Source of the DNA: Burkholderiaceae bacterium
GTDB lineage: Bacteria > Pseudomonadota > Gammaproteobacteria > Burkholderiales > Burkholderiaceae_E
Direction of reading: 5' to 3'
Length of the DNA stretch: 61,558 nt
Assembly (NCBI GenBank): GCA_016710525.1
Contig: JADJVQ010000044.1
Span: forward strand, 1 to 61,558
Positions 1 to 9,771 of this stretch are shown here, piece after piece. A program made the position numbers and the translations under genes. The notes below the pieces were generated by a model. That model had not been told where the DNA came from. It searched no databases and saw nothing but the letters and a program-made list of their open reading frames with translations. Positions within the stretch are counted from its first letter, which is position 1. Every line of letters begins with the position of its first letter.

Positions 1-717
<717 letters not shown>

Positions 718-721
<4 letters not shown>

Positions 722-1623
722 CGCTTCACATCCATGGCCGAACGAAGCCCGTCGGACAGCAGGTTGAACGAGATCGAGGTCATGAAGATCATCGCGCCCG
801 GCAATGCGGCCACCCAGGGTTGCGTGTAGATGGCGGTGCGCAGCGTGTTGAGCATCAGGCCCCATTCGGGTTCCGGCGGCTTCACGCCCAGCCCGAGGAA
901 GGACAGGCCCGAGGCCAGGATCATCGACACCGAGATCAGGCTGGTCGCGTAGACGAACACCGGCCCGAGCACGTTGCCCAGCACATGCACCCGGACGATG
1001 GTGAACGCATTGGCGCCCGACGCCCGTGCCGCCTCGACGAAATCGCGGGCACGCACCTGAGTAGTCACGCTTTCGGCCACCCGCGCGATCGGCGGCACGA
1101 ACACCACGGTCAGCGACAGCAGCGCATTGCCGATGCCCGCCCCCAGCGCGCCCGACAAGGCGATCGCCAGCAGCACCGACGGAAACGCGTAGAAGACATC
1201 GATGGTGCGCATGATCACGCTGTTCAGCGGGCCGCCGGCGTACCCGGCCAGCACACCGATCGCGGTGCCGGCGACGAAGGCCAGCAGCACCGGCGTGATC
1301 CCCATGAACAGCGACAGCCGCGCGCCCAGCATCAGGCGCGAGAGCATGTCGCGGCCGAGTTCGTCGGTGCCCAGCGGGAATCCTTCGGTGCCGATCGGGC
1401 GCAGGCGCTTGAGCATCGACGAGGCGAACGGATCGGCGGGCGTGATCCACGGCGAGAACACCGCGACGGCCAGCAGCACGAGCACCATCAGCAGCGCGCC
1501 GAGCGCCACCGGGTCGCGGCGCAGCCGCTGGACGACGCCGCCCCAGTAGCCGGACGATCGCGCGGCGACCGGGCTGCCGAGGCGCCCGCGCCGGGGCCTC
1601 GTTGACACGGCGGATTCAGCCAC
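718..1623 (-). CDS. ABC transporter permease, DppC family
   Basis: Inner-membrane permease, 301 residues, of the DppC/OppC family. It has the N-terminal cytoplasmic stretch and first transmembrane helix, then the family motif GTDELGRDMLSRL near residue 88. The EAA cytoplasmic loop (EAARASGANAFTIVRVHVL, near residues 197-215) contacts the ATPase. The start is GTG with a GAGG ribosome site seven bases upstream, and it overlaps the preceding permease by 8 bases. Its stop overlaps the ATPase start as ATGA. It pairs with the DppB-type permease at 1616-2569. Recognition of the family is secure, the cargo is not. Confidence 0.92.
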
Positions 1624-2569
1624 GATGCATCCTCGGGTCGAGCGTGGACTGCAGGCCGTCGACCAGCAGGTTGAGCAGCACGAAGAACATCGCCAGCACC
1701 AGGATGGTTCCCTGCAGCAGGGGCAGATCGCGCTGGAAGATCGCCGAGTTCAGCAGGAACCCCGTGCCGGGCCACGAGAACACGGTCTCGATCAGGATCG
1801 AGCCGCCCAGCAGATAGCCCAGCTGCAAGCCCATCACCGCCAGCGACGTGGGCGCGCAGTTCTTCACGACGTGACGGAACACGCCGAAGTCGGTGAGGCC
1901 CTTGGCACGCAGGCCGACCACGAACTCCTGCGCGAGGATGTCGGCCACCAGCGCGCGCACCGTGCGGGCGATGATGCCCATCGGGATCACCGACATCGTG
2001 ATCGCCGGCAGCACCAGGTGGCGCATGTGCAGCCAGTCCCAGGTCCAGTCGCTCGAGCCGGTCGGGCCGGCGCCGGTGGCGGGCAGCCAGTTCAGCTGCG
2101 ACGAGAACACGATCACCAGCACCATGCCCAGCCAGTAATGCGGCACGCTCACGCCGAGCACCGAGATGGCCGAGGCGAGACGATCGATCCAGAAGTCTCG
2201 AAAATAGCCGGCCACGAAGCCGAACAGCGAACCGAACACGAAGCCGATCAGCGTCGCGAACCAGGCCAGCATCAGTGTGTTGCCGACCGCCTTGATGACC
2301 TCGGCGGCGACCGGGCGGCCGCTGGCGATCGACGTGCCCAGGTCGCCTTGCAGCGCCCGCCACAGCCAGCGGGCGAACTGCTCGGGATAGGAGCGGTCGA
2401 AGCCGTACATCTGCATCATCTGGCGCTGCAGATCGGCCGAGGCATCCGGCGGCAGCACCGACACCAGCGGATCACCCGGCGCCAGGTGAACCAGCAGGAA
2501 GCAGAACACCGCCACGCCGAGCATGATGGGCAAGGCATAGGCGGCCCTGCGGCCGAGGTAGGCAAGCAT
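1616..2569 (-). CDS. ABC transporter permease, DppB family
   Basis: Inner-membrane permease, 317 residues, DppB/OppB family. It begins with the typical RRAAYALPIMLGV first helix, followed by the periplasmic segment with the family APGDP motif, then five predicted helices and a C-terminus ending in LDPRMHRG, as usual for DppB. The EAA-like loop is near residues 222-245 (LRAKGLTDFGVFRHVVKN). It starts 29 bases after the binding protein stop and overlaps the next permease by 8 bases. Part of the four-gene operon at 1-4269. Confidence 0.92.
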   Translation of the reverse strand: MLAYLGRRAAYALPIMLGVAVFCFLLVHLAPGDPLVSVLPPDASADLQRQMMQMYGFDRSYPEQFARWLWRALQGDLGTSIASGRPVAAEVIKAVGNTLMLAWFATLIGFVFGSLFGFVAGYFRDFWIDRLASAISVLGVSVPHYWLGMVLVIVFSSQLNWLPATGAGPTGSSDWTWDWLHMRHLVLPAITMSVIPMGIIARTVRALVADILAQEFVVGLRAKGLTDFGVFRHVVKNCAPTSLAVMGLQLGYLLGGSILIETVFSWPGTGFLLNSAIFQRDLPLLQGTILVLAMFFVLLNLLVDGLQSTLDPRMHRG

Positions 2570-2598
2570 CGTCCGATCCGGTGGTGTCGAGTGCGGGC

Positions 2599-4269
2599 TC
2601 AGTCGATCGACATCGTGGCGATGTCGATGAACCAGCTGCGCGGCTGCACCACGCTCTTGACCTTGGGCGACATCGCGCGCGGGCCCACGTCATGCGCAAT
2701 CCAGATGAACGGCGCCTCTTCGACGATCCGGGCGTGCAGCCTGGCCAACGCGGCGTCGCGCTCCTTGTCGTCGAAGCTGCTGCGCGCCTTGGCGATCAGC
2801 TCATCGAACTCGGCGTTGCCGAAGTAACCCCAGTTGTTCGAAGTCGGCGGAAACGCCTTGGTGCTGGTGAATCGAACCATCGCGAAGAACGGATCCATCG
2901 CGGCGAAGCTGACATTGATCGCATTGGCGCCATTGGCCGACGGATCCTTCGCGCCCTTGCGCCAGTTGGTGAACAGCGTGTTCCACTCGATCACGTCGAA
3001 GGCCACATCGAAGTGGCACTGCTTGAGGTTCTGCTGCACGAACTCGTTCATCGGCAGCGGCTGCATCTGGCCCGAGCCCGAGGCCGAGATCTGCACCTTG
3101 ACCTTCAGCGGCTTGGCCGCCGAGTAGCCGGCGTCGGCCATCAGCTTGCGCGCCCCGGCCAGGTCGTAGTGCACGTCGAACTTCGGATTGCCCCACCACG
3201 GATGGCCGGGCGGCACCGTGCCCTTGGGCTCGCCCATCATTCCGCCCAGCAGCTGCTTCAGCTCGCCCCGGTTCACGCACAGGTTGGCCGCCTGGCGCAC
3301 CCGCTTGTCCAGCCACGGCGAGCCTTCGGCGAAGCTGAGCTGCCAGGGCCAGACGTGCGGCTGCGGATTGGAATGCATGACGAAGCCGCGGCTGCGGATC
3401 TGGGCCATCGCATCGGGCGAGGGCGCTTCGATCCAGTCGACCTGGCCCGACAGCAGCGCCGCGGTCCGGGCATTGGCCTCGGGCAGCGGCAGCATCACCA
3501 CCCGGTCGATCTTGGGCACGCGCTTGGGGTCCCAGTAGGCGGCGTTCTTCACGACCTCGAGGCGTTCGCGCGCCACGAAGCGCGCCATCTTGAACGGGCC
3601 CGAACCCGAGGCATCGGCGGCGAAGGCCGTCCACGCCTGCTTGGCGCGCTCGGCCGGGTCGGCGACCGATGCCGGCACGGCTTTCAGCTTCGCCTCCCAA
3701 TGCGCGGGCGAGGCCATGAACAGGTTGGTCAGGTTGATCGGCAGGAACGAGTCCGGTTCGCTGGTGGTCAGTTCGACCGTGAGGTCGTCGATCTTGCGCG
3801 CCGAGCGCAGCGTGGGCATGCGCGAGGCGGTCACGCCGACCTGGCTGGGATCGAAGTGGGCGGCGGTCTTGTCGAGCACCTTGCGCACGTTCCAGACGAC
3901 GGCATCGGCATTCAGCGCCGAGCCGTCATGGAACTTGACGCCGGGCCGCAGCTTGAAGACCCACTTGGTCTTGTCCTTGGCGTCGGCCGCCCAGCTGGTC
4001 GCTAAACCCGGAATCAGCACGCTGGCCGCATCGGCCTTGGACAGGTCCCAATGGGTGAGCGCGTCGTACATCGGAATGCCGGTGAACCGGTTGCCCTCGA
4101 AGCCCTGATCGGGCTGCCCGAGCGTGCGCGGAATGTCGGCAGCGGTCATGCCGATGCGCAGCACTTTTTCCTGGGCACTGGCGGGCGACGCGACCGACAG
4201 GGCGGCGGCCGCGAATGCGGCGGACAGCCAGCCCGCGAGGCGGGTGGCGCGAAGGGAAGACGAATGCAT
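2599..4269 (-). CDS. Peptide ABC transporter substrate-binding protein (SBP_bac_5 family)
   Basis: Periplasmic solute receptor, 556 residues, of the DppA/OppA family. The start is the ATG at 4269, because AGGAG sits seven bases upstream and the protein then opens with a Sec signal peptide (MHSSSLRATRLAGWLS, cut after ASAQ). A longer reading to 4419 would add about 50 residues without signal character. Family features include the KPGVKF-like segment here as KLRPGVKFHDGS near residue 105, and the long two-lobed fold. First gene of the operon with two permeases and an ATPase. The relatively charged TGIPMYDALTHWD region is typical of the family, but I cannot assign a peptide, opine or other ligand. 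Confidence 0.9.
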   Translation of the reverse strand: MHSSSLRATRLAGWLSAAFAAAALSVASPASAQEKVLRIGMTAADIPRTLGQPDQGFEGNRFTGIPMYDALTHWDLSKADAASVLIPGLATSWAADAKDKTKWVFKLRPGVKFHDGSALNADAVVWNVRKVLDKTAAHFDPSQVGVTASRMPTLRSARKIDDLTVELTTSEPDSFLPINLTNLFMASPAHWEAKLKAVPASVADPAERAKQAWTAFAADASGSGPFKMARFVARERLEVVKNAAYWDPKRVPKIDRVVMLPLPEANARTAALLSGQVDWIEAPSPDAMAQIRSRGFVMHSNPQPHVWPWQLSFAEGSPWLDKRVRQAANLCVNRGELKQLLGGMMGEPKGTVPPGHPWWGNPKFDVHYDLAGARKLMADAGYSAAKPLKVKVQISASGSGQMQPLPMNEFVQQNLKQCHFDVAFDVIEWNTLFTNWRKGAKDPSANGANAINVSFAAMDPFFAMVRFTSTKAFPPTSNNWGYFGNAEFDELIAKARSSFDDKERDAALARLHARIVEEAPFIWIAHDVGPRAMSPKVKSVVQPRSWFIDIATMSID

Positions 4270-4289
4270 GAACTGACTCCTGCGTATTG

Positions 4290-4387
4290 TTCTGATGGCG
4301 CTTTTGTGTCGCCGGGGTTCTGACGGCGCTTGCGTCGCCGCGGATTCGACGGCGCCTGCGACGCCGTTCCTGATGGAGGCGTCGCCG
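4290..4387. repeat. Degenerate tandem repeats of 21-26 bp in a 363-bp gene gap
   Basis: Four imperfect copies follow each other: 4290-4314, 4318-4340, 4341-4366 and 4367-4387. All share a TTCTGA/ATTCGA start, a GGCGC core and a CGTCGCCG end. Each copy can fold on itself because GGCG faces CGCC. They lie in the untranslated gap (4270-4632) between the binding-protein start and the metW stop. The rest of that gap is GC-rich with no credible reading frame. They would fall in the leader or promoter of the ABC operon; function unknown. Confidence 0.5.
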
Positions 4388-4632
4388 CCCCCATGCAGGT
4401 CAGCAATTGCAAGAGCCATGCCATCGCGCTGGCGTTGCCGCGGACATTCGCGCCGAGAACCTCAGCCCGGGAAAGCGCGCCGATTTGGTGCGCCGGCGCC
4501 GCTCGACGCAGTCGCGCCGGTGCGCATCGCACCAGGGGCGCGGCGGGCAAGGCAGGCGCCGGGAGTCCGTCCTGTTCCCGGGCGTACCAGGCCGGGCAGG
4601 CGCCCGGCCCCGCGAACGCGAGCCGAAGCGAC

Positions 4633-5298
4633 TCAGACGCGCGAGAAGCGGTAGATCGCCTGGGTGGCGCGCCAGCTGGCCAGCGCATGGACCGGCCGGC
4701 CGTTGGCCAGGAAGGCCCGCGCCGTCACCGTCAGTCCCAGCCGCACGAGCAGATCCTCGAAATCGCGCAGGGTGGCCAGGTGCAGGTTGGGGGTGTTGTA
4801 CCACTGGTAGGGCATCTCGCTGGACACCGGCATGCGCCCGCGCAGGATCGACCAGGCGTGATACCAGTGACCGAAGTTGGGGAACGAGACCACACCCTCG
4901 CGGCCGACCACGCTCATGTCGCGCAGCACGCTCTCGGTCTTGAAGGTGGCCTGGATCGCCATCGAGGACACCACCACGTCGAACTGGCTGGCGCCGAACA
5001 TGTCCAGCCCGGCTTCGATGTTCTGCTGGATGACATCGACCCCGCGGCCCACGCAGGCCAGCACCGCCGCATCATCGATCTCCACGCCATACCCCTGGCA
5101 GGCTTTGCTCGCCTTCAGGTGGGCCAGCAGCGCGCCATCGCCGCAGCCCAGGTCGAGGATGCGCGAGCCGGGCGCGATCCAGTCGGCGATCAGGGCAAGG
5201 TCGGGGCGCAGGCGGTGATCGGCCCCCCGGGTCGACGGGGTGATCGGAAACGCGGCAGCGGCATTGGGCGGTCGGGTGGAGCTCATCGGCGCATTCAT
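4633..5298 (-). CDS. metW: Methionine biosynthesis protein MetW
   Basis: Class I SAM-dependent methyltransferase-fold protein, 221 residues, found next to metX in many proteobacteria and thought to assist homoserine acylation. The SAM-binding glycine motif LDLGCGDGALLAHL is near residues 48-61 and the acidic GYGVEID strand near 69-75. The conserved MetW segment FPNFGHWYHAWSILRGRMPV and the PYQWYNTPNLHL segment follow. The ATG overlaps the metX stop as ATGA, so translation is probably coupled. A second in-frame ATG four codons later is an alternative start. The role of MetW is known mostly from linkage and MetX partner studies, so the exact chemistry is left open. Confidence 0.95.
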   Translation of the reverse strand: MNAPMSSTRPPNAAAAFPITPSTRGADHRLRPDLALIADWIAPGSRILDLGCGDGALLAHLKASKACQGYGVEIDDAAVLACVGRGVDVIQQNIEAGLDMFGASQFDVVVSSMAIQATFKTESVLRDMSVVGREGVVSFPNFGHWYHAWSILRGRMPVSSEMPYQWYNTPNLHLATLRDFEDLLVRLGLTVTARAFLANGRPVHALASWRATQAIYRFSRV

Positions 5299-6449
5299 CG
5301 GATTTCGCGGGCCACGCGCTCGAAGTAAGAGCGCAGCAGCGCGTGGTACTGCGGATCGTCCAGCAGGAAGGCGTCGTGGCCGTGGGGGGCGTCGATCTCG
5401 GCATAGGTGACCGCACGCCGGTTGGCCAGCAGCGCCTGCACGATCTCGCGGCTGCGTGCCGGCGAGAAGCGCCAGTCGGTGGTGAAGGAAGCGACGAAGA
5501 ACTCGGCGGTGGCCCCCGACAGGGCCTTCGCCAGGTCGCCGCCGAAGGCCGCCGCCGGGTCGAAGTAGTCGAGCGCGCGGGTGATCAGCAGGTAGGTATT
5601 GGCATCGAAATAGGTCGAGAATTTTTCGCCCTGGTAGCGCAGATAGGACTCGATCTCGAACTCGACATCGAAGCCGAAATCGTAGCCCTCGCCTTCGGCG
5701 CGGCCGCGGCGCATGCGCCCGAAGCGCTCGGCCATGACGTCGTCGGACAGGTAGGTGATGTGGCCGATCATGCGCGCCACCTGCAGGCCGCGGCGGGGCA
5801 CCACGCCGTGGTCGTAGAACCGCCCGCCGTGAAACTCGGGGTCGGTGATGATGGCGCGCCGCGCCACTTCATTGAACGCGATGTTCTGGGCCGACAGCTT
5901 GGGCGTCGAGGCGATCGCGATGCAGTGCGCCACCCGCGCCGGGTACAGCGTCGTCCAGGCCAGCGCCTGCATGCCGCCCAGGCTGCCGCCCATCACCGCG
6001 GCAAACCGGTCGATCCCCAGCACATCGGCCAGGCGCGCCTGCGCATGCACCCAGTCTTCGACGGTGACCACCGGGAAATCGGGGCCATAGCGCAATCCGG
6101 TGGCCGGATTGACCGACATCGGCCCGGTCGAACCGAAACAGCTGCCCAGGTTGTTCACGCCAACCACGAAGAAGCGCCGGGTATCGAGCGGCTTGCCCGG
6201 CCCGACCATGTTGTCCCACCAGCCTTCGTTGGCGGGCTCGCCCGCTGTCACGCCCGCCACATGGTGCGAGGCGTTCAGCGCATGGCAGACCAGGACCGCA
6301 TTGGTCCGGCTGGCGTTGAGCTCGCCGTAGGTTTCGTAGACCAGTTCGTAATCGGCCAGTTGCGCGCCGCTGGACAGCGCCAGCGGCACCTCGAAACGAT
6401 GGCGGCGCGGCTCGACGACGCCCACCGATCCGGGCGCAATCGCCGGCAT
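5295..6449 (-). CDS. metX: Homoserine O-acyltransferase (acetyl- or succinyl-) MetX
   Basis: Alpha/beta-hydrolase enzyme that acylates homoserine from an acyl-CoA at the entry to methionine synthesis. With the ATG at 6449 it has 384 residues, the usual MetX size. The nucleophile elbow GGSLGGMQAL places Ser156. The Asp and His partners are in TTDWRFSPARS and DAPHGHDAFLL near the C-terminus. The only longer in-frame start (TTG at 6533) touches the T-run of the upstream terminator and is rejected. Acetyl versus succinyl use cannot be told by eye. metW follows with an ATGA overlap, and a SAM-II-like riboswitch with a terminator precedes, implying repression when SAM is plentiful. Confidence 0.93.
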   Translation of the reverse strand: MPAIAPGSVGVVEPRRHRFEVPLALSSGAQLADYELVYETYGELNASRTNAVLVCHALNASHHVAGVTAGEPANEGWWDNMVGPGKPLDTRRFFVVGVNNLGSCFGSTGPMSVNPATGLRYGPDFPVVTVEDWVHAQARLADVLGIDRFAAVMGGSLGGMQALAWTTLYPARVAHCIAIASTPKLSAQNIAFNEVARRAIITDPEFHGGRFYDHGVVPRRGLQVARMIGHITYLSDDVMAERFGRMRRGRAEGEGYDFGFDVEFEIESYLRYQGEKFSTYFDANTYLLITRALDYFDPAAAFGGDLAKALSGATAEFFVASFTTDWRFSPARSREIVQALLANRRAVTYAEIDAPHGHDAFLLDDPQYHALLRSYFERVAREIR

Positions 6450-6531
6450 GGCCTCGGCAGCAATGGGCGATGCGCCGGCAGGGGGATTGGGGGGAAATGA
6501 CAAGGCGGACACGATCGCGGCACACACCAAC

Positions 6532-6567
6532 AAAAAACCCGACCAGCTTTGTCTCGGCTGCGTCGGG
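6532..6567 (-). terminator. Intrinsic terminator/attenuator between riboswitch and metX
   Basis: On the minus strand a 10-bp G/C-rich stem (arms 6557-6567 and 6538-6547, one bulged base at 6561) is followed by six T residues (6532-6537). A second small hairpin (GGGAG/CTCCC, 6574-6588) lies between it and the riboswitch core. The terminator lies before the metX start, so it should act as the expression platform of the riboswitch by premature termination. Confidence 0.75.
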
Positions 6568-6585
6568 CTTATCGGGAGGTATGCT

Positions 6586-6645
6586 CCCCGCCGCTTTAGC
6601 CGAATTTTTTACGCGCCCGCAAGCTGATCGTCAAATCGGCGCAAC
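6586..6645 (-). promoter_or_regulatory. SAM-II (metX) riboswitch aptamer
   Basis: Read on the minus strand, the leader has the layout of the SAM-II class. A GCGCC arm (6642-6638) is followed by a GATTTG loop strand, then CAGCTTGC, then the returning GGCGC arm (6617-6613), an A-rich linker, and the hallmark GGCTAAAGC element (about 6593-6601) that closes the pseudoknot. This aligns by eye, element by element, with the known SAM-II pattern (stem, GATTTR, TTGC, stem, GCTAAA). SAM-II binds S-adenosylmethionine and typically controls metX or metA, which fits the gene downstream. The downstream hairpin with a T-run supports transcriptional control. Confidence 0.75.
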
Positions 6646-6675
6646 TCAATACACTAGGGACGGTGCCCCGCAGTG

Positions 6676-7371
6676 TCAAGTCGGGCCGTCGGCAGGCCCG
6701 GCAGGACGGCCTGCCGGAGGGTCGGCCGGAGAGTCGGCCCGCGCCTGCACCACATAGCGCTGCGGACCGCCTGCCCGCAGGGCCTCGAACGGCCAGCAGG
6801 TGACCAGGGTGAGCTCGTCGCGGCCATGGTCCTCGGCGAGATCCACCCGCGACTTGTCGACGATCTGCGCATCGGTGACCCGGTAGCTGCGCCACTCGCC
6901 ATCGCGCCGCTGGACCCGCACCTCGTCGCCCGGGCGCAGCTCGCGCAGCAGCCGGAAGTGCGTGTCCCGGTGGCCGCTGATCACGCTGTTGCCGGCGGCA
7001 CCGGGGGCCGCCGTCTGGACCCGGTGGCCCGGCCCGAAGGCCAGGGTTCGGCCGCTGTCGCCCGACAGCACGACCAGCTCGCGCGCCTGCCGCACGAAGA
7101 CCAGGCGCCCGACCGGCCGGGTGTCGGCCCAGGGCCAGGGGCGCACCGGATCGCCGGCTGCCACCGAGCGCTGCCAGGCACGCTCGATCAGGCACTGCGC
7201 CAGCCACGCTTTCGCATGCAGGCCGGCGCCGCCGGCGAAGCTGGCCAGACCCGCCAGCAGCAGGGCCGCGACCAGCACCCGGCGCCAGCCCACCGACCTG
7301 AGCGCGGGCATCGCCCTTGCCGCCGCCCTCTCCAGCGGCGGCACTGGTGCCTCCAGGTTCGCCGCCTTCAC
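6676..7371 (-). CDS. Class GN sortase (proteobacterial dedicated sortase)
   Basis: Membrane-anchored cysteine transpeptidase, 231 residues, that should process the single substrate encoded just upstream. An N-terminal transmembrane segment (about residues 30-48) is followed by the sortase barrel. Catalytic residues are visible as His134 in NSVISGHRDTHF, Cys192 in LTLVTCWPF and Arg205 in GPQRYVV. The start is a GTG that overlaps the substrate stop as GTGA, which ties the two genes translationally. In Gram-negatives this family occurs as one sortase with one dedicated VIT/VWA target plus a two-component pair, all of which are present here. The C-terminal 20 residues are a low-complexity Pro/Ala tail. 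Confidence 0.9.
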   Translation of the reverse strand: MKAANLEAPVPPLERAAARAMPALRSVGWRRVLVAALLLAGLASFAGGAGLHAKAWLAQCLIERAWQRSVAAGDPVRPWPWADTRPVGRLVFVRQARELVVLSGDSGRTLAFGPGHRVQTAAPGAAGNSVISGHRDTHFRLLRELRPGDEVRVQRRDGEWRSYRVTDAQIVDKSRVDLAEDHGRDELTLVTCWPFEALRAGGPQRYVVQARADSPADPPAGRPAGPADGPT

Positions 7372-9515
7372 AGCGCAGCCCTGCGTCCCGCCGGCAGACC
7401 GCGCGCGGCCACCAGCGCCGCCAGCAGCAGCAGGGCTCCGATCATCATCTGCCAGCCGGCCGACGTAGCCGTCTGCGCAAGCTCGCCCGCGCCGAAGACC
7501 GCCGCGTGATCCCAGCCGTCCGGCAGGCGGGTCGGGACCTTGCCGCCCAGCAGCGGCGCATCGGCGGGCCGGGCCGGTGTCACATCGACCGCGACCAGGC
7601 TGGTGTATGGCGTGACCAGCTGATGGGCCAGCCCCAGTTCGACGATGCGCGCCTTCAGCGAGTCGATCGACTGGCCGCTCATCCGGCCGCCGCGCACGGC
7701 ATCGGTCAGGGTCTCGACCTCGGCGCGAGCCCACAGCGTGGGCAGACCGGCCGACGGCGCGCCCGCCGGCTCCACCCGGCCCCGCCAGGCCACGGCGCCG
7801 CGCCGCCCGCTCAGCGTCGCCGCCTGGGGCGGGCGATCGAATCGGGCGCGGATCACGATCGGCTCGCCGGCATACAGGTCGCCGATCGCGGGAATCGCAT
7901 CGAGCGGCTGCGCGCCCTCGAAGCGCAGCGCGATGTCGGTGAGCAGCGGCTGCGAGAGCTTGGTGAAGACCTCGGCCATCTTGCGTTCGACTTCTTCGAT
8001 CCGGCCGACATGGGTGAAGCTGCCGCGGCCCAGTTCGGCCGCCTTGCGCATGAACCAGCTGTTGGGCGCCGATCCGATCCCGATCGTGAACAGGCGACGC
8101 TCCCCGATGCGCTGCTCGATCAGGCGCAGCATTTCGTCCTCGTAGCCGACGGCACCGTCGGTAATGAACACGATCTGGCGCACATGGCCCGATGCGGCGG
8201 GCGCGCCCAGGGCCTGCTCGAGCGCCCCGCGCATCTCGGTGCCGCCCTGCGAACGAAGGGCCTGCGCAAACCGGATCGCCTCGTGGCGGCTCGCCTCGTC
8301 CAGGCGGCGCGGCACCGGGTACAGGGCGCGGTGCTGGCTGTTGAACTCGATCACATTGAACAGGTCGCCAGGCTGCAGCCGCTCGATCCCGAACACCAGT
8401 GCGCGGCGCGCCTGCTCGATCGAGCTGCCGGACATCGAACCGGAGGTATCGACGATGAAGGTGGTTTCGCGCGGCAGGCGGGTCAGCGCCGCGCCGTCCG
8501 GCGAAGGCGGGGTGACCACCAGCAGCGCATAGTGTCTGCCCTGGTGCTCCTGCAGGCGCAGCGCGGCCTGCGCAGCCGCCCCGGCCAGCGGCCGCCATTC
8601 GATTTCGACGTCGCGCTCGGCCACGGCGCCTTCGAGGGTCATCGTATGGCGGGCGTCATCGTGCGAGCGCACCACGAAACCGTGGCTGGCCGAACGCGGC
8701 GGGCTCACCGGCACACCGGCATCGAGCTCGACGGTCAGTGCCAGGGAATTCAGGTCGCGCGGGGCGGGGGCATCGGCGCCTTCGCCTGCCCGTTCGCCGC
8801 CCGCGCGTTCCCCGCCTGCCCGTTCGCCGCCCGCCCGTTCCCCGCCAGCCGGCAACAGCACCGGCGATTCCAGGCGCCGCGCGTCGGGAGTGCGATTCAG
8901 GTAGCGCGGGCCCACCACCGACGGGAAGCGCAGCCGCCACACGCCGTCCTTCAGGGCCAAGGGCTGCTGGTATTCGATCTCGACGGTGATCGAGGCGCGC
9001 GGCGCGATATTGGCGACCCGGGTGGTGAAGACATTCGGGCGCTGCTGATCCACGAGCGACGCCTGCCGGCCCTGCACCTTGGCCTGCTCGAACTGGCGCT
9101 GCGCATCCTGCTTCTCGCGCACCTGGCCCTCGATCACCCGTTCCCCCACCCGCATGCGCAGCCGGTCGACCGCGGCGTCGTCGGGCAGGGGGAACAGGTA
9201 GCTGCCCTCCAGCCAGTCGTCCGAGGGATTGGCGAAGGTCTGGGTGACCTGCGCCCGAACCGTGACGCCGGTCACGACCAGCCGCGCGCGGGTCGATTGC
9301 AGCGGCGCCACGACCGGCCCATCGGTCGTCTGGAAAATCAGGCCCGCCGATGGCCCTGCGTGCGTCTGGGCGCCCGCCACCGAGGCGGTGAGCACCACGG
9401 CGATCATCATGGCCAGCGAGATGGCCAGGGCGCTGGCCAGTGCATACCCCAGCATCACCGCCCACTCCAGCCACACCCTGGGCCCGCTGGTGGTGGGCTT
9501 GTGCGAGGTGTTCAT
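7368..9515 (-). CDS. Sortase target protein with VIT and VWA domains
   Basis: Exported envelope protein, 715 residues, the presumed single substrate of the adjacent sortase. An N-terminal signal-anchor (about residues 20-50) precedes a VIT domain (about 65-190). Next is a Gly-Glu-Arg-Ala repeat linker, then a VWA domain with an intact metal site DTSGSMSGSS near residue 355. The C-terminus has a sorting-like signal: LAQTATS (679-685), a hydrophobic helix and an Arg-containing tail. Family members usually show LPxTATP-like residues, so the motif here is degenerate. The start is the ATG at 9515 with GGGAG eight bases upstream; reading 16 codons further up is possible but lacks a ribosome site. 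Inter-alpha-trypsin-inhibitor-like domains suggest adhesion or metal-dependent protein binding. Confidence 0.9.
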   Translation of the reverse strand: MNTSHKPTTSGPRVWLEWAVMLGYALASALAISLAMMIAVVLTASVAGAQTHAGPSAGLIFQTTDGPVVAPLQSTRARLVVTGVTVRAQVTQTFANPSDDWLEGSYLFPLPDDAAVDRLRMRVGERVIEGQVREKQDAQRQFEQAKVQGRQASLVDQQRPNVFTTRVANIAPRASITVEIEYQQPLALKDGVWRLRFPSVVGPRYLNRTPDARRLESPVLLPAGGERAGGERAGGERAGGERAGEGADAPAPRDLNSLALTVELDAGVPVSPPRSASHGFVVRSHDDARHTMTLEGAVAERDVEIEWRPLAGAAAQAALRLQEHQGRHYALLVVTPPSPDGAALTRLPRETTFIVDTSGSMSGSSIEQARRALVFGIERLQPGDLFNVIEFNSQHRALYPVPRRLDEASRHEAIRFAQALRSQGGTEMRGALEQALGAPAASGHVRQIVFITDGAVGYEDEMLRLIEQRIGERRLFTIGIGSAPNSWFMRKAAELGRGSFTHVGRIEEVERKMAEVFTKLSQPLLTDIALRFEGAQPLDAIPAIGDLYAGEPIVIRARFDRPPQAATLSGRRGAVAWRGRVEPAGAPSAGLPTLWARAEVETLTDAVRGGRMSGQSIDSLKARIVELGLAHQLVTPYTSLVAVDVTPARPADAPLLGGKVPTRLPDGWDHAAVFGAGELAQTATSAGWQMMIGALLLLAALVAARGLPAGRRAAL
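8791..8850. repeat. Two 30-bp direct repeats inside the sortase-target gene
   Basis: Copies at 8791-8820 and 8821-8850 differ by only two bases. Each itself holds two near copies of a 15-bp unit. In the protein they encode the repeated GGERA linker between the VIT and VWA domains. The length is a multiple of three, so copy-number change would keep the frame. Confidence 0.8.
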
Positions 9516-9771
9516 GTTGTTTTCTCCCGGTCGAGGACACAGCACGATTGCTGTGACCTGCATTTCGCGCGCCGGGTGTGTCGGCGAAGTCGCGCCGATC
9601 GGGCAAAGTGGTGATCGATTGTGGCAAACCGGTGGCAGGAGGCCGGAGCACCCGCCGCATCCCGCACCGGCCCCGGGCGGGCAATTCGCGCTGCGCTACA
9701 GTAGGCGCAGGCAATCCCAGGGCAGGCGGAACGTTCATCGCCATGAACGGCCTGACCCGCAAGGCAATCGC

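Noticed and set aside
6450..6533. Longer metX reading from the TTG at 6533.
   Set aside because: It would begin at the T-run of the attenuator and add residues not typical of MetX. The ATG at 6449 gives the usual length.
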